From: Campylorhamphus procurvoides
Lineage: Eukaryota; Chordata; Aves; Passeriformes; Dendrocolaptidae
DNA length: 64,000 nt
Reading direction: 5' to 3'
NCBI GenBank assembly: GCA_013396655.1
Contig: WBMV01006613.1
Coordinates: 1,416 to 65,415, forward strand
Part shown: positions 37,901 to 50,500 of the stretch, in pieces
How positions within the stretch are numbered: position 1 is the first letter of the stretch
Layout of the letters: every line of letters starts with the position of its first letter
Translations under genes and position numbers: made by a program
Notes under the pieces: model-generated
The model's input: the letters and a program-made list of their open reading frames with translations, nothing else
The model's database searches: none
What the model was told of the DNA's origin: nothing

Positions 37901-40900
37901 AGATGGTAAGAACAAAAGAAGGTCTGTGAAAGAGCAGTAAAGAGCAAGCAAACCTAAAATCATGTCCTGAGATAGCTGCACTTAGCAAACAGGCTGATCA
38001 TTATGATTTGTGTCATAGGTACATCGTGTGATTGTGCATCACCATGGACCAGGACTCTGCTGCCTCTTTTGAAGGTCATTACAAGGCACCGAGGTATCTC
38101 GTGTTTGTACAAGATGAGCGTCAGCTTAGATAGATCTGTATGCAGTAAAGTATGCTGAAGATGTGCCCAGGGGTTAGGCTATATGTAGATGAGCTATTTA
38201 AAATGTGAGCTTCATCTAAAGCATCAGAAGCTGTCTCTGAGCTGTGGTGCTGGAGGCAGGGACCTAATGAGACTGCTTTAATACAGCTCTAACATACACA
38301 TTAGGCAGCGATTGGAGAGACAGTCAATCTTTCAAGGTTTAAGCAGCACTTTCTGAAAGTGCCTTCAATTAACAGCTAATGACAAGCTTTCTTCAGTGAT
38401 TCTCTGGTTATCTTGTTTAGGCAGATAATGAGAATGATCACCCAGAGATAGTTCAATTTATTTACCATTTTTTATTTCATTGCTAGGCTGATGAATATTT
38501 GAGCCAGTAGCGTTCCTGATTTGTGCCTCCATAAGTCAAGTGCCTGAGTTCAGCTTCAATCCATCATTGCTCTGAAGATTTACATTTCAGATAGATTTTT
38601 CCAGCAGCACAGATGTTGCAAACCTTAAATTAATGCACAAAGCTGCCTCTACCCTGCAGAAGATGAAACTATTAGGTAAAGAAAACAATATCTCTTTCTG
38701 ATGCCTGTCTTCTTAATGATAATGGAATTTGAAATATCTACAAAGGGCTATTTCAACTAAATATCTTATGTCCACCAGTATTTGAAAAGAGAATAATGAG
38801 CTGAAAGTGTTTCTGTGCTCACCCGCAGTGTTAATTGAAAGCTGTGAAGACACAGAGGTAGAATCAGGCTCAGGGGACCTTTCTTACAGAAATTTTATGT
38901 GAACCATCTTCTCTGTATCTGAATGTGTTGTCTAAGCCATCCTTACTAAGCTAAAATGCTTCAGTACTAGTGAGAGGACTTCTTAATGCTTACCCATGTA
39001 TTAATTGAAATTGAAACCCCAGAAGATCCCATTTTTACATTTTGTTGACCATTCGTTACTCTATTTTTCTATACACAATGTGCACAGCTCCAAACTTAAA
39101 ACTGAGAAGGTACCTTAGGAGGAATGTTCTGCAAATTTTATTTGCTTTCTAATATCACATGTTGCTCTTCCCCTTTTTTCTTCTAAGCTCCTTACATGAG
39201 TGAGACTCACTGGGAGAGGAAATTGTCAGAAGTGACATTTGTAGAGAGGTGACTCTACATTGATCAGGAATGTGTGATGTAATTGTAACATTGTGGATCT
39301 CTGTCCAAATTACAGTAGTTTGGATGATAACAGGAAAGGAGTAAGTTCCTGAGAAAATTAACTGAGCAAAGAGCATGAAGACATTTACAAGCCAATTCTG
39401 GAAAACCAATTTGCTGGAAAAGGAAGGTGACAGGATGAAGAAACAAGCCTGTATACTGAGCCCAACATTTAAAACATCTGGTGGATGGTCTGGCATGTGA
39501 GGCTGGTGATTTTTTTGTGTAATTTTCCACTTCATATCAAATGCTCACAGGAAGGGGCCATATTTCAGGACTGTAATATAGTACTGAAACTGCAGCTTCT
39601 GACCACTTTTTTCCCCAGCAGTGTAGTTTGGACTGTAATGTTGGTGCTAATTGCTTTCTGGTGTGTGCTCTCTAATTCAGTAGAAGTACCTTTATGAAGA
39701 TGCTCTTGTTGCAGGGGACATAACCCTGCAGGAGGACCCAGCTCTCCTGCTCTTGTGTTGAGCAGCTTCCCTCCTCTGGATCTTAGTTATCTCAAATATA
39801 AAACAGGGGATAATGACTCAGACCTCTCTTGCAAAAACACTGTGAAAGATTAAAAGGAAGGTAGAAAATCTGAGACACAGGGAAAAAAGCATCACTGCAG
39901 GGAACAGGAATGAAGCCAGCTGTGCAGTGTGGTGATAGCGACAAAAAGGCAAACAGAAGTTCAGGTAGATTAAAATGCAGGCAAAAAACGGTGAAGCCAT
40001 TCTAGATCAGTGGTATGTTGCCTGGAACACAGTGTGTGTTTCTGTGCAGGCATCCTAAAAATGATATTGTGGAGTCAGGGAAAGGGTCATTAGCAAGAAA
40101 AAAAGAAACAGGGAAAATACTGAGATTGTTTCTTCTTGAAGCAGCAAATAGGAGATGTGCTGGGAGGAGAAAAGTAGTCAAGGAGGTAGAAAAGATGAGG
40201 GGTTAGTAGATACTTGAACTTTGACTCCAAACCACATTAAGAACTTGGTGGGACTGTATGACACTGATCCCGAAGCTGAATCAGTGGGGTGAGGGGGAGA
40301 GGCTGGATTGAAAATTCATTCCTACGGTTTATGGACACACTGGCACAAGACACCAGTTAATGGGTAAGGAGGATGCAGGGGTCTACACCAAACTCGGCAT
40401 CTCTGACAGGCCTCTGGCTACTGGGGCTTGAAAAGGAACTTTCCCAAGTGCCGAGTCATCCCAAAAGAAATTTCATACCTTGTGTGGGGTGAATGAGCAC
40501 AGGTCTTTGGTAAGATCAAGGTAAAGGTAGGGGCTGCTGCACTTGTTTTTTATAGTAGTTGCTTTGCTCTTCCTTCATCAGGTGGAGAGGGGTTTAAAGA
40601 CTTGGCACATTTCATGTAAAAGCATAAGGATCCCAGTTCTCTAGGACAGCTCCACATGGTATAATCACAAAATCATCTTTTCTTCTCTGCACTGTGCTCC
40701 CCTTTTCCCTACATGACTTGCAGCTTCTGCAAGAAATCACGAACTTGGGCTTCTGTTCTTGCCTTGTGTAACCCTGATTCATCTCCAGTATAGGTCCATG
40801 CTGAATTACCAAGGGAAAGGGTTTACATGAGTATGCCATTAAAGGCTGCAGTAGCTGTATTTGGTAGCTTGGCAAACTAGTCTTGCTATTTTCTTCTAAT

Positions 40901-43468
40901 GTCAGTTTCCTGCAGTTTTAAAAGAGAAAAATGGACTATATGGAAACCCCGGTGTGGCCTGGCAGAGCAGCACTAGCATGGCTCTGGGCCATCTGAGCAC
41001 AGTGCTGTGTGCCACCAGCCTTAGCCGAGTTCAGGTCACAGAGACAGTCAGATTCCTAAACCCCTTCCTTGCCAGAAGGCTTCTGGAGCTTCACTCAAAG
41101 GTAGTGTGGAACCACCTGGGGAAGTGACAGCAGTGGTCAGATGTTGTCCTTCATGCCTGCGAGCCCTGGCAGAGCATGAGGGTATGTGACAGTCGTGCTC
41201 TCCAGTGCTTTTAACCCTGGTCACCTCTCACTGTCCCTCTTCTTTCTCTTCCTTATCTTTGTGGACCTGTTCTTCTAGGAGTCAATCAGCCATGCCTATT
41301 TCCTCTCCTGGCTACCCATCCAGTCTGTTTCTTCCATCCCCTCCTCCAGCTAGCTCTAGTCCTGCTGGCAGACCCTGCCTTTCCGCCCTGCTCACCCCTG
41401 CCAGTCCCCTGCCCTCGTCAGCCTCAGCCTCAGCCTCACACTGCACTTGCTGAGAGGATTATCACTTAGAAGGGAGGGCTCAGGGTGACAAAATGTATTC
41501 CCAGCACCCCACGTCAGCAAAAAAGAAAAAGAAATCTAAAAACATAAAATTATATTCAAATAGGTATATATTTTAAATCAAGGTGAAATGTCTCACAGTG
41601 CAGAATTTCACCCCGAAGAGTAGACATTTGACAGACGAAAAAAAACTGTCAAAGTGCAAAGATTTGGGCAGTCACACTCAATGAGCAAAACCCCTCCATG
41701 GCTCTCAGCAGTCTGCCTTCCAGCAAAGCCTTTGGGAGCCTGTTGCAGCCATTCTGTTTCTATCACTTCTTCAGGGAGCCCGGGCACAGGGCTTTGGGGC
41801 TGTTCCCTGTCCCTGCAGCAGGCAGCGCAGCAGTCAGGAGCAAGCTGAATAAAGAGCAAGGGCCAGCTTGTGTGTGCCTGAGCCTGTCCCAGGGAGCACT
41901 GATGGTACACTTGCCTTTCCGTATCCATTCCTGGCTCAGCCAGGGACCTGGTTTGGCTTTTGGTGTGAGCTTTCTCAGCCTCCTATTCCAACCTCATGCA
42001 GTGCATCCTCCCGTGCATCGCAATCTGCTGCGGCTCCTCAAAGGGTGCCGGGGACAGATGGCTTGATTTCAGTGAGAAAGGGACTGTCTCAAAAGGGGAA
42101 GAGAGGCAGAAGCCGTCTGGCCTGATATCTCTTTCTGGTGCTGTCAACGGGAGGTGAAGGAGACAAGCTGAAGCCAGATAGAGACCAGCCCCATTGCAGG
42201 GAGCATGGAAGGGAAACAAATTCTTTTAAAATATTCTTGAGCTGCTTCTGCTAGATAGTGTCTGATTGCCTTTATTTCAGAGCTCTTCTGTTAAGCATGG
42301 GTTACCTTAATGTATACTCTGGTCTTTACACTGCTGAGTATCTTCAGACCCTCTCAAGAGACAACCAGGAATGTGGCCGATGTTTTGTGTGTTCCTGACT
42401 TTTTCTCAATGTGGTAAACCACTAACCAGCCTTGCCACTTCCCATCCACAGTGTCAGGCAGTGCTGTTGGACACCTTGCTGAGCCCAGCCCCAGTGGGTG
42501 GCACGGGACTGGCATGCCCTCCAGGACCTTTGCAGGGCACAAACTGCAACCCTGCAACAACCAGGGGAATTGGGAGCAAACTTAGTGAATAGGGAAGATT
42601 ATAAAAGCCACCACTTCTGTAGTAAAAATAAGTTTTTCCTCAGGGACCTCAATTTTGCATTTTTTTTCAGGACTGGGAGGGGAGGAAATATCCCTGCCCT
42701 TTGGAAGCAGAATAATTTATAAGCTGCTTTTTTGAAAATCAGCGATTTAAGTTGGCTCCTTTGCCTTTGTCTCAGTTTCCCTGATTAGTCACATAATGAG
42801 GATATTTCTAATACAAATGTGTCAGGGGAGAAGGGAGCCAAACATCACTTTATCAGAAGAGAATCTGTATCCCCCCAGATGCTAATTAGTCACAGAGATG
42901 CAAGCATGTGGGGCGGGGGTGAGACGAGCTCTTATTTTAGAAGCTGTGATTGTGTTTGCCCTCAGAATTTCTCATGCAGGGCTGGAAAGCCGTGCCAAGG
43001 TAGAGACCGCCTTGAGATCTCCGTTGGCTTTCACATCCCTGCCCCTGAGATGTGTTTGCCATGCTGCTGCTCCTGCTGCTGTTTGCAGGGTTATTTCTGT
43101 CTCAAGCTTGGCTAAACAGAAACTCTCTCCTTATAAATATGGAAATCTGATGATGGAGCTCTCCGTCTCCTGGGACAAGTTGAAATCATGGTGCTAAAGA
43201 GAAAAGGGCTGCTAAACTCTCAGCTTGGTGGCTTTGTTTCCTCTGCTAGTACAGAGAAATGGGTAAGTTTTTAATGCCAGGATCCACCTCTGCTCTGTGC
43301 AGGCTAAGCTGGTGTCCACGGCTGAGATCCCCAGCTGTCTGAAGAGTGGCACATAGGCCTTGGGCAGCTGCACACCTTTTGGATTGTGGTGGAAGGATCT
43401 ATGTTTTTATATTTGTTAAAGAGCTTTGAATGCCACTGGGCTTCCATTACTGTTCCTGAGAAATCTGT
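28983..43468. other. Long repeat-poor part of intron 1
   Basis: About 14.5 kb in which I see no CR1 or LTR copy. Several AT-rich stretches with homeodomain- and E-box-like words (29580-29820, 34340-34440, 37020-37220 and 38270-38680) look like candidate conserved non-coding elements. A pyrimidine-rich, C-rich stretch lies at 41210-41450, including a triple CAGCCT motif. A CA run lies at 34846-34856. Frames (172 codons at 32041-32559 on -, 126 codons at 39155-39535 on -, 122 codons at 41698-42066 on +) have no recognisable domains. Confidence 0.55.
29743..29762. promoter_or_regulatory. Palindromic paired E-box motif, possible bHLH site
   Basis: ACAAATGG, CGCC, CCATTTGT is a perfect 8-base-arm inverted repeat with a GC spacer. 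It contains two E-boxes, CAAATG and CATTTG. E-boxes of the CANNTG type are bound by bHLH dimers. The neighbourhood also has homeodomain- or POU-like words (TTGCATTTAATGAG and TTTAATCATCC), giving an enhancer-like cluster. No binding or conservation evidence is available here, so function is inference. Confidence 0.35.
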
Positions 43469-43469
43469 T

Positions 43470-43663
43470 GAATCATAGAAATCTTGATTTGGAAGGGACC
43501 CACAAGGATCACCAAGTCCAACTCCTAGACCTGCTCAAGACAACAACCCCAAAAATCACACCATGTGCCTGAGAGCATTCTCCAAATGCTTCTTGAACTC
43601 TCACAGGCTTGGTTCTGTGACCACTTCCCTGGAGAGCCTCCATTCCAGAGTGTGGGCCCCACC
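43470..43663 (-). mobile_element. CR1 LINE, 3' fragment, minus orientation
   Basis: On the + strand it begins AATCATAGAAATC (the CR1 3' tail in reverse), then GGAAGGGACCCACAAGGATC, CCAAGTCCAACTCC, AATCACACCATGTGCCTGAG, CTTCTTGAACTCTCACAGGC and GTGACCACTTCCCTGGAGAG. This is the classical reverse-complemented CR1 3' UTR and end of the RT ORF. It fades out after about 43660. It belongs to the same subfamily type as the copy at 52431-52740. Confidence 0.88.
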
Positions 43664-44487
43664 ATGCTTCCTTGAGGCTTTGTATCCCACTAATAACGTG
43701 TCTCATTTCCTGAGTTTTCTCAGCATCCCTCCTTTCTGGGACCACAAGTTAGCTTTGATGTTGGACGAATGCAGAGCTGTTTACTCCTTCCCTTAGCACC
43801 CTGACAACATTCCCAGATCTTCAGCTTCTCAAAAAAGCAGCAAGTGCTTGACATTCCCATGCTGGTGACTTTAACTCTTTCCTGAGCCCATTTTGGCTGA
43901 GTACCTGAAGAGAGATGTGATGATTCCTTACTGAAAGCACTTTCAAGATCCATTCATGCTCTTGGTTGTGAGTGCATGCTGAGTAAAGTGCAGGTGTACA
44001 AACCCAGCTTGTACAGACAGGAAACACCCTGGCCTTGGGAGCCTTGGGTTGCAGGCAATGGACCTGGAAAACATGGATTAAGTGTGCAATGGAGAGGGCA
44101 TCCAGTGGTTTCAACATGAATCCAGATGCTGAATAAAAGCCCTGCAGTCTGCACACATCTTGCTTTAATTCCAGAAATGCCTGAAGCTGACACTCAGTAA
44201 GTGGCACTGTCCATTGTGCAGGTCTCATCCCTGACTTGAGACCACAGTCAGAGAACCTGCAGAGCCAGATACCCCTGCTGTCTGGAAGAAGGGGGATTTA
44301 CTAGGGGAGGGAGAGAAGCAGGATGAAAAATTACTGTTGGAGAAGGAGTGAACAGGAGAAGCAATCAAACAGCTCAGAAAACAGTCTGAGTGATTGGATT
44401 AAAGGTGCCAGGGGTATTCCAGAAGCTAAAAGCAAACCTCATTCCTCTTACTCATATAGGAGTTGAACATGTAAAAATCATCTGCCT

Positions 44488-44624
44488 TTAAAAAACCAAA
44501 AAACCAACCAACCAACCAACCAACCAAACAAAAACCACAAAAAGCCCACAAAAAACCCCAACAAAAACAAACAGAAAAACCCCAAAAGCAAACAAAAAAC
44601 ACCCCCAAAACCAAAACCAAATCA
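44488..44624. repeat. AACC/CAAA-rich low-complexity tract
   Basis: Almost every base is A or C on the + strand. There is a regular (AACC)n core of about six units at 44502-44527, followed by irregular CAAAAACC-type units. This is a decayed microsatellite. The translated complement gives artificial F/G/W/V-rich peptides. Strong purine/pyrimidine asymmetry is absent, so triplex formation is not implied. Confidence 0.92.
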
Positions 44625-45162
44625 ACTGGAAAAGAGCAGTGACCCCAGAGTTATGCCAGTAATAGCTGTGACATTGAACCATTGATTAGAACCCTTGGTC
44701 TGTTGAAAGCTGTGGATGTCAAGCTGTCCCAGCTTTTCCTGCTATTGTTCTTACAGCCAGAGGCTCTGAAAGCTTAATAACATCACATTTGCCATGCTGG
44801 ATCCAAGCCAAGGCCCATGGAGGTGATTGATCTCCAGGACGTTGGTGGGAACTTACATCACTGGAGCAGGGCTTTCCTACTGCCATTTGTATTGTACTGG
44901 GATGTTTTGTGTCAGAATATATCCTTTCTGCAGTATTTGCCAGAACCAACCCACATTTTAGTGTTTCCTTCAGGCAGACTTTAAGCTCATCTTTCATGTA
45001 CTGCTGGGACCGCCTAGCTCTGGGTGGAGAGGATTCATAGACCCCTCTGTATGTACTGACAATGATGGCATTTCAGTACTGGTGTCACCACTTGTCTTGC
45101 ACTTTCTTGACCAGTTCCTCTGGACATTGGAGTTGATTGTGGGAAGGAAGCACAGTTCCCCT

Positions 45163-45176
45163 CCACCAGAGGGTAG
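45163..45176 (+). promoter_or_regulatory. CTCF-like motif
   Basis: CCACCAGAGGGTAG fits the CTCF core consensus CCAC-N-AG-R-GGGCGC well over the first ten positions. It departs at the C of GGGC (T here) and in the last bases. CTCF sites in long introns often anchor loops. A motif match alone predicts occupancy poorly, so this is a weak call. Confidence 0.28.
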
Positions 45177-47496
45177 AGGCTCTGATAGTCTTCATTTTGG
45201 GTGGAAAACAGCTCTCTCTGAAAATAAGCTGTTCCCTCTTGGTGAGGCTCCGTTAAAGCCTTGAAAAACTAAAGATGGGACATGCATCTTAAATAAGTTC
45301 TCAAGACTAACCAGTGCGCATGAAATCAGTCACTACAAGAACCTGCCATGGCCCCTTATGGACAGCACTAGGGCTGTGCAGAGCACATCAGTTTTCCATA
45401 GGGTGCAGCTGCAGCATGTAGCCACGGGCTTCTGTTCTTGCCTCCTCCAGACATACAGTGAGCTTGGCTCTGACACGTTTCTCAATTTTTTAATAATTTT
45501 GAGGGTATCCTACCTCAGGAGTCGAGGTTGAAAGAGCAGTTGTAAAGTAGTATGGGGGTTTTTGTGATCCTGGCTTGGCCAGATGCCAGTTGCTAAACTG
45601 ACTCATAATAGCTACCAAGGAATTTGTGATGCTTTATTACCTTAAATACTTGTAGATTTCATGTTGCATCTCAGAGCCGTGGCTGTATAATCAGAGCTAC
45701 AGAAGAAAAGGTGTAATGTCTTGCCACACATATCCTTTACAAGGAAGGAAATATTTTGGTATTGAAGCATTCTGAAAACATAACCTCAGTTAATAGCTGG
45801 CTTTAAATAGCTATTGCATGCCAGCTACTTGGCAAGTGCTGCAGGCAGTGGGGAGTGCAGTGTGGCATTTCTCTAATTTGCAATGTTAATGATCCAATTT
45901 AAGTCAAGTAAAGTTAGCACAAGATACCAGACTTACAAAGGCATGTGATAATAGAGATGGCTTATGTGTGTGTGAAGAGCCTGAAGGGAAATACGGTGTT
46001 AAATATACTCTATCATGATTGAAAGGAAACGACCAGGGTCTGCTTGTGCTGCTGGTTTCTCGAAGGGAAATCTAACAGAAATCATGTAATTACTCCCGTT
46101 TTTCTTCCTTGCTCTTCAAATACTTCCCCAAAATATTTGGTCTAGTTACTGAATTGGTGCTTCCTCTGTTTCTACAGATTCCCTGATTTAGTCATACATC
46201 ATCTTTGTAAAAGACAGGTTCTTCCCTGTGCTGCAAATGTCATTTTTTATTAGGAAAAGAGACCTCTGGAAGGTCTTGTTCCCTTGCCACAGCTTATGCC
46301 TTTCTGTTTGCTGCATTTTGTTCAGCTTGGATGTGGCAGTCAGGCCAAGGGAGCATTTCAGCACAGGCACTGCAGCACCCACAGGCAGACTGGCACTTCT
46401 CTTGTGCCCCCATCTGAAGAAAAGCAATGACCTGAACTCCTGGTTACCTGTCAGTGAGTTGAGCTACCAGAACTGCAGGTGTATACAATAAAACGTAATT
46501 TTAGTGGCATTCTGGTTAAAGTTAATTACTGTGACTTGAGGTTTTAATCATGCAGCAGTATTAACACTAATGGCTTCTCAGTTTCTGAAAAAAAAGTTGT
46601 TTCAAACGCCAGTTTCTCTTGCAATTATAAATGAATCAGGCTCAAAATCTGGATCTCGTAGTGGATATTGCAGGCCTAATTTCATTACTGTTAAATAAGA
46701 TCTGTTCAGCAGTTGCTCAGGGAAGAAAAACAATGATGTTGTAAGTGGTCCATTGGCAGAGCTAGTAGAAAGTCAATAAACAGTTGTTGTTTATTGCTTT
46801 GTTGAAACTGAGTCAGTAGCTATCAGAATGTATTTCAGTGCATCAGTCACTGTGTTGCCAAAATGCCATTTACTTTGACTTTGGTGCAGGGTGGTGATGT
46901 TGAGATGAACGCTTAGTGCTCTGGATCTGGCAGTGTGCACGTGCTGATCAGAAGGGACAACCATGTCTTCCTGGGAGCCTTCTGCTCTGGTCACCATGTG
47001 ATTCTGGAGTTCCTTCAACATGTGAGACTTAGTAAAACGGTTGTTTCTTTAGCTTACCCAGAGAGAAGCTGAAGGTCAGCCATGGTCCTTGGCAGTGGGT
47101 ATGGGAGTTTGGAGAGCCTCTCTTCCAGGATAAACTGGTGTTCTGCCTAAATGAGTCTGGCCTAGAAGCAAGCTCTTCTCCTGTTAATACAGATAGGGCA
47201 AAGGGGTCTAAAAAGGTCAGTGACCTTCACAGCTTGCACCAGTTCTGGATCAGGCTGCCCAAAAACCAGATCAGCTCTGCTGATTTTCTGTGTGAGAGAT
47301 CAGTTTCTTACCTGGATTTGCAACAACCATTCCACAACTTCGTCAGGCAAAGGTACAGCTCCTTAGCCTTACCTGTACAGTTTTTGCTGATATTTCCTTG
47401 TAAGCCTGCTGCAAGTTAAGGTAATTGTCTCTTATTCTGGTGATCAGAGACAAGAAAAAGAATAAAATTGTTTTTTCTGTCTGGCAGCCGTTTCTG

Positions 47497-47572
47497 TATT
47501 TGAAGACAGCTATTATATCCCTCCTTAGTCTTCCCCTTTCTTCTCTGAACAGCCCCGTTCTTCCAGTGTTCT
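47497..47572 (-). mobile_element. CR1 fragment from the ORF2 C-terminal region, minus orientation
   Basis: TATTTGAAGACAGCTATTAT, ATCCCTCCTTAGTCTTCCCC, TTCTTCTCTGAACAGCCCCG and TTCTTCCAGTGTTCT closely follow the reverse-complemented CR1 block (AAGACAGTTATCATGTCCCC, CTTAGTCTTCTCTTCTCCAG, ACTGAACATGCCCAGTTCCT). It is short and isolated from a CR1 3' end, so a rearranged or internally deleted copy is likely. Confidence 0.55.
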
Positions 47573-50500
47573 AAGATGGTTGTAGCTCTTAGGTTTTATC
47601 TGTAGGATTGCTGAGGGGCTTACATCTCAGTTGAAATAATGGGCTGCAAAACTCCTGAAGCTGAGGCCTGAGGTATGTGGAGAAAAACATGAGTCATTTG
47701 GGAGGCTTCAGATTCTGTTCCTTCTGTACATGGTCCTGTGACACTTTACTTTCTCTTGACAAACATGCCCTTACTGACCACTGTTCATCTATGCGGTGGG
47801 ATCAGATTGATCCCCTATAAATCTGACAGCCTTTGAGCCTCTCCTTTATGTTCTTTTCTTACATAAACAGACTATGCACACCTTGGTTCACGGTGGTTTT
47901 GTCCCTAGTGGGTTTTTTAGGCACTTTATGTTCATATATATTTCATGTCTATATTCTAGTGATATGTAGAGACTGCAGAGGTCTCTTGTCCGAAACACTG
48001 AGCTTTTACAATCCTTTTCCATACGCGCCTGTGCACGTCAGAGTCCCCTCCACAGAAGCCTGCTGCCTACAGACAGATTTCTCAGGAATACCTGTTGTGG
48101 TACAGCTTGAGGCAGAGTGAATCTGCCAACAGCATGGGATTTTCTGTTCCCAGGGCAGAGAGACTGAAGGCATAAATATTTATTAGCAGCACAGTGTTCT
48201 AACTCAAGAGGCTGGAATGACAACATGGAAATGATAGAAACTTCTCGTTGACACAAATGTACCCCCCGTATTCAGGGTAGGTGTGGTTTCCCTCTTTTAT
48301 TTCTGCTCACTAAGTCAACCTCTCATACACAGAACTTTCTATCCTTCTTTCCAAACTCGGTGTTTCATGTGGAAAAGCAGCAAAACACTTGGACTTGTCT
48401 TTTCTTATTAGCATTTGTGTGCAGCGTGTGATCCACATGGGCAGCTCCAGAAAGCAGAAGTCTGCTGAGCTGCAGGCACTCACTGTAAGCTGTGTACACA
48501 CATGTGTTGGTACTGAGATTTCCAGCATCTTTTAAGTCAGACAGAAGACAGCAAGCATTGGTGGGTACTGCAGAGAGATAAGGTGGCTGGAGGATATTCC
48601 TGAGCAGTCAGCTCATACTGATTCAACTGATGATGGTCAGACCAAAACCTCTGAACTATGGAGAAAAGTAATGGGTTGAGTCTTATGTAGTGGTAGAGAT
48701 TGTACAGTGTAGAGATTAGAGGATAAGGGCAATCATGCCCCTCTGCTTTTATCCAGAAAAAGCAGCAGAGCTGCTTTGATGATCATAGAATTTCAGACAG
48801 CCAGCAGAGTGGAGAACATTTTCTTAGAGCTATAAAAAATTACTGACTTTTAGGATGGAAAGTATGGGCAGATAGAGACTTCTCAGTTTCCAGCTAAGTT
48901 TCTAAGGGGAAACTGAAGACCATGGAAATGGTGTGTGCCCATTCCCTTCCACATGCACTGTGGTCCCAGAGGACTTGCAGAGTGGAAAGCAGGGCCTTGT
49001 TAAGCTTGCAAGTGTCAGAAGCATTGACTACAAAGGAAGGCAAAGGAAGCTGCATTTTCCAAGGTGCCACAAGGGTAGGTTGGAAGTTTGTACCAAGTGC
49101 CCTTCTCCATCATGGTGCAACTGCACACTTTGCTGACTGTGTGGGGCTATTTCCCCTCTGAGGTCAGTGTGGGTTACTGGGAGAGGTAGATGATAAAAGG
49201 GCATTGAGCTGGTGCACTGAAGCAGATGTTATATCTCTTAAATACTGCAAAAAGCAAATCAGTGATTTGAAAGAGAAAAAATTAAAAGCCTGCTGAGCAT
49301 GCCATCTTCCTTAACCCCCAGATTTCAGTTTAAAGTGTTTTCAGCTTCTCTCTATGTCCCTGCATACTGACGATTCACACCACTCCTGTTTTGCTGGCAC
49401 TAATTTCTGGTGTTCAGAACTGACACATGGTACACACACTGTAGGACATGCCTGCTCCCAGCAGGAGTGCAGTTTTCTAGGTCCATTGTGTCAAGCCTAT
49501 AGAAACAAATAAGCTAGTAAGAAAACTCCCCACTATTTGAATACTGTGATTGTGCTTGTCCAATTAGGCTGTGAGCATGTGAGGAAAAAACTTTGATTAA
49601 ACTCTGGCCCCAGCCAAATGTTCCTACAGTGCCCTGACTGAATGTATTTTTTTCCTTAGGAATGAAGACATAAGGAGATTTCAGGAACAAAAAAATGCCT
49701 TAAATATATTAAATACCCAAAGCCATCTAGAGCGCCTGCAGCCACTCCTCAGCACTTTGATTGGGAATGTTGTGTTCTCTCCAGTGAGCAAAAAGAAATC
49801 ACATCATCTGGGCTGGGACCAGTCACACTTTGTGGCTGAGATTTTGATGTCAGGGTCAGAGCTGAGTGCATTGGTCTAGGGAGGCTTGTGAGAAAGAACA
49901 AAATTGCCAAGTGAATTCCAATAGCAAAAGCCTGCGGTCTCAGAGTGCTCATAGGGATTCACAAGCAAAAGACTAATCAGTCAAGTGAACGTTTCTCTGT
50001 GCAGATGAGCTACAGAGGGAGAACTGCACCCGTTCAGTATGCACAGGGCAGAGCATGTTCGTGCAAAGAGACAGCTCCAGCCGAGCTGCTGTGGGAATGC
50101 TGCTGTTTTCACAGTGGGCATTGTTACTATGGAGTCCTGTGTGTTGCTGCAGAACGTGTGTGAAGTGGTGGGTGGGAAATACGACAGTGCCTTACCACTC
50201 CTGGGCCCAGATCTGCTGGCACTGGGGATGCTGTGGCTGGTCCAGCTTGGTTTCCTCTCGAACCCATTTTACTCATTTTACTCAGGAGCAGACCTGTGGT
50301 CACCCCAACTGACAGTGCTTTGTGACATCCCTCTGTGAGTCCTGGGTCTGTTGTGCAGGTGGAACACATTCACCTGCAGGTCTGCTGTCGAGGTGCCTTG
50401 CTGCTGGGGCTGAAAAGCATCATTACGAACCTTGGGAAAGAATTCCCAGTGTTGGCTTGTCTTCTTACTATGTCCTTCATCATTCCCACCTCCAGTGTCA

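Larger units (their letters stand above)
43664..47496. other. Intronic sequence with one low-complexity tract
   Basis: Apart from the AACC/CAAA tract at 44488-44624 and a CTCF-like word at 45163-45176, nothing is recognised. The hydrophobic minus-strand frames at 44426-44682 come entirely from the low-complexity tract. Confidence 0.55.

Noticed and set aside
44426..44682. Very hydrophobic F/G/W/V-rich minus-strand frames
   Set aside because: They are translations of the AACC/CAAA low-complexity tract.
48780..48850. GATCATAGAATTTC word resembling the reverse CR1 tail (similar words at 52145 and 53110)
   Set aside because: The flanking bases do not continue into CR1 3' UTR sequence, so the word alone is not sufficient evidence.
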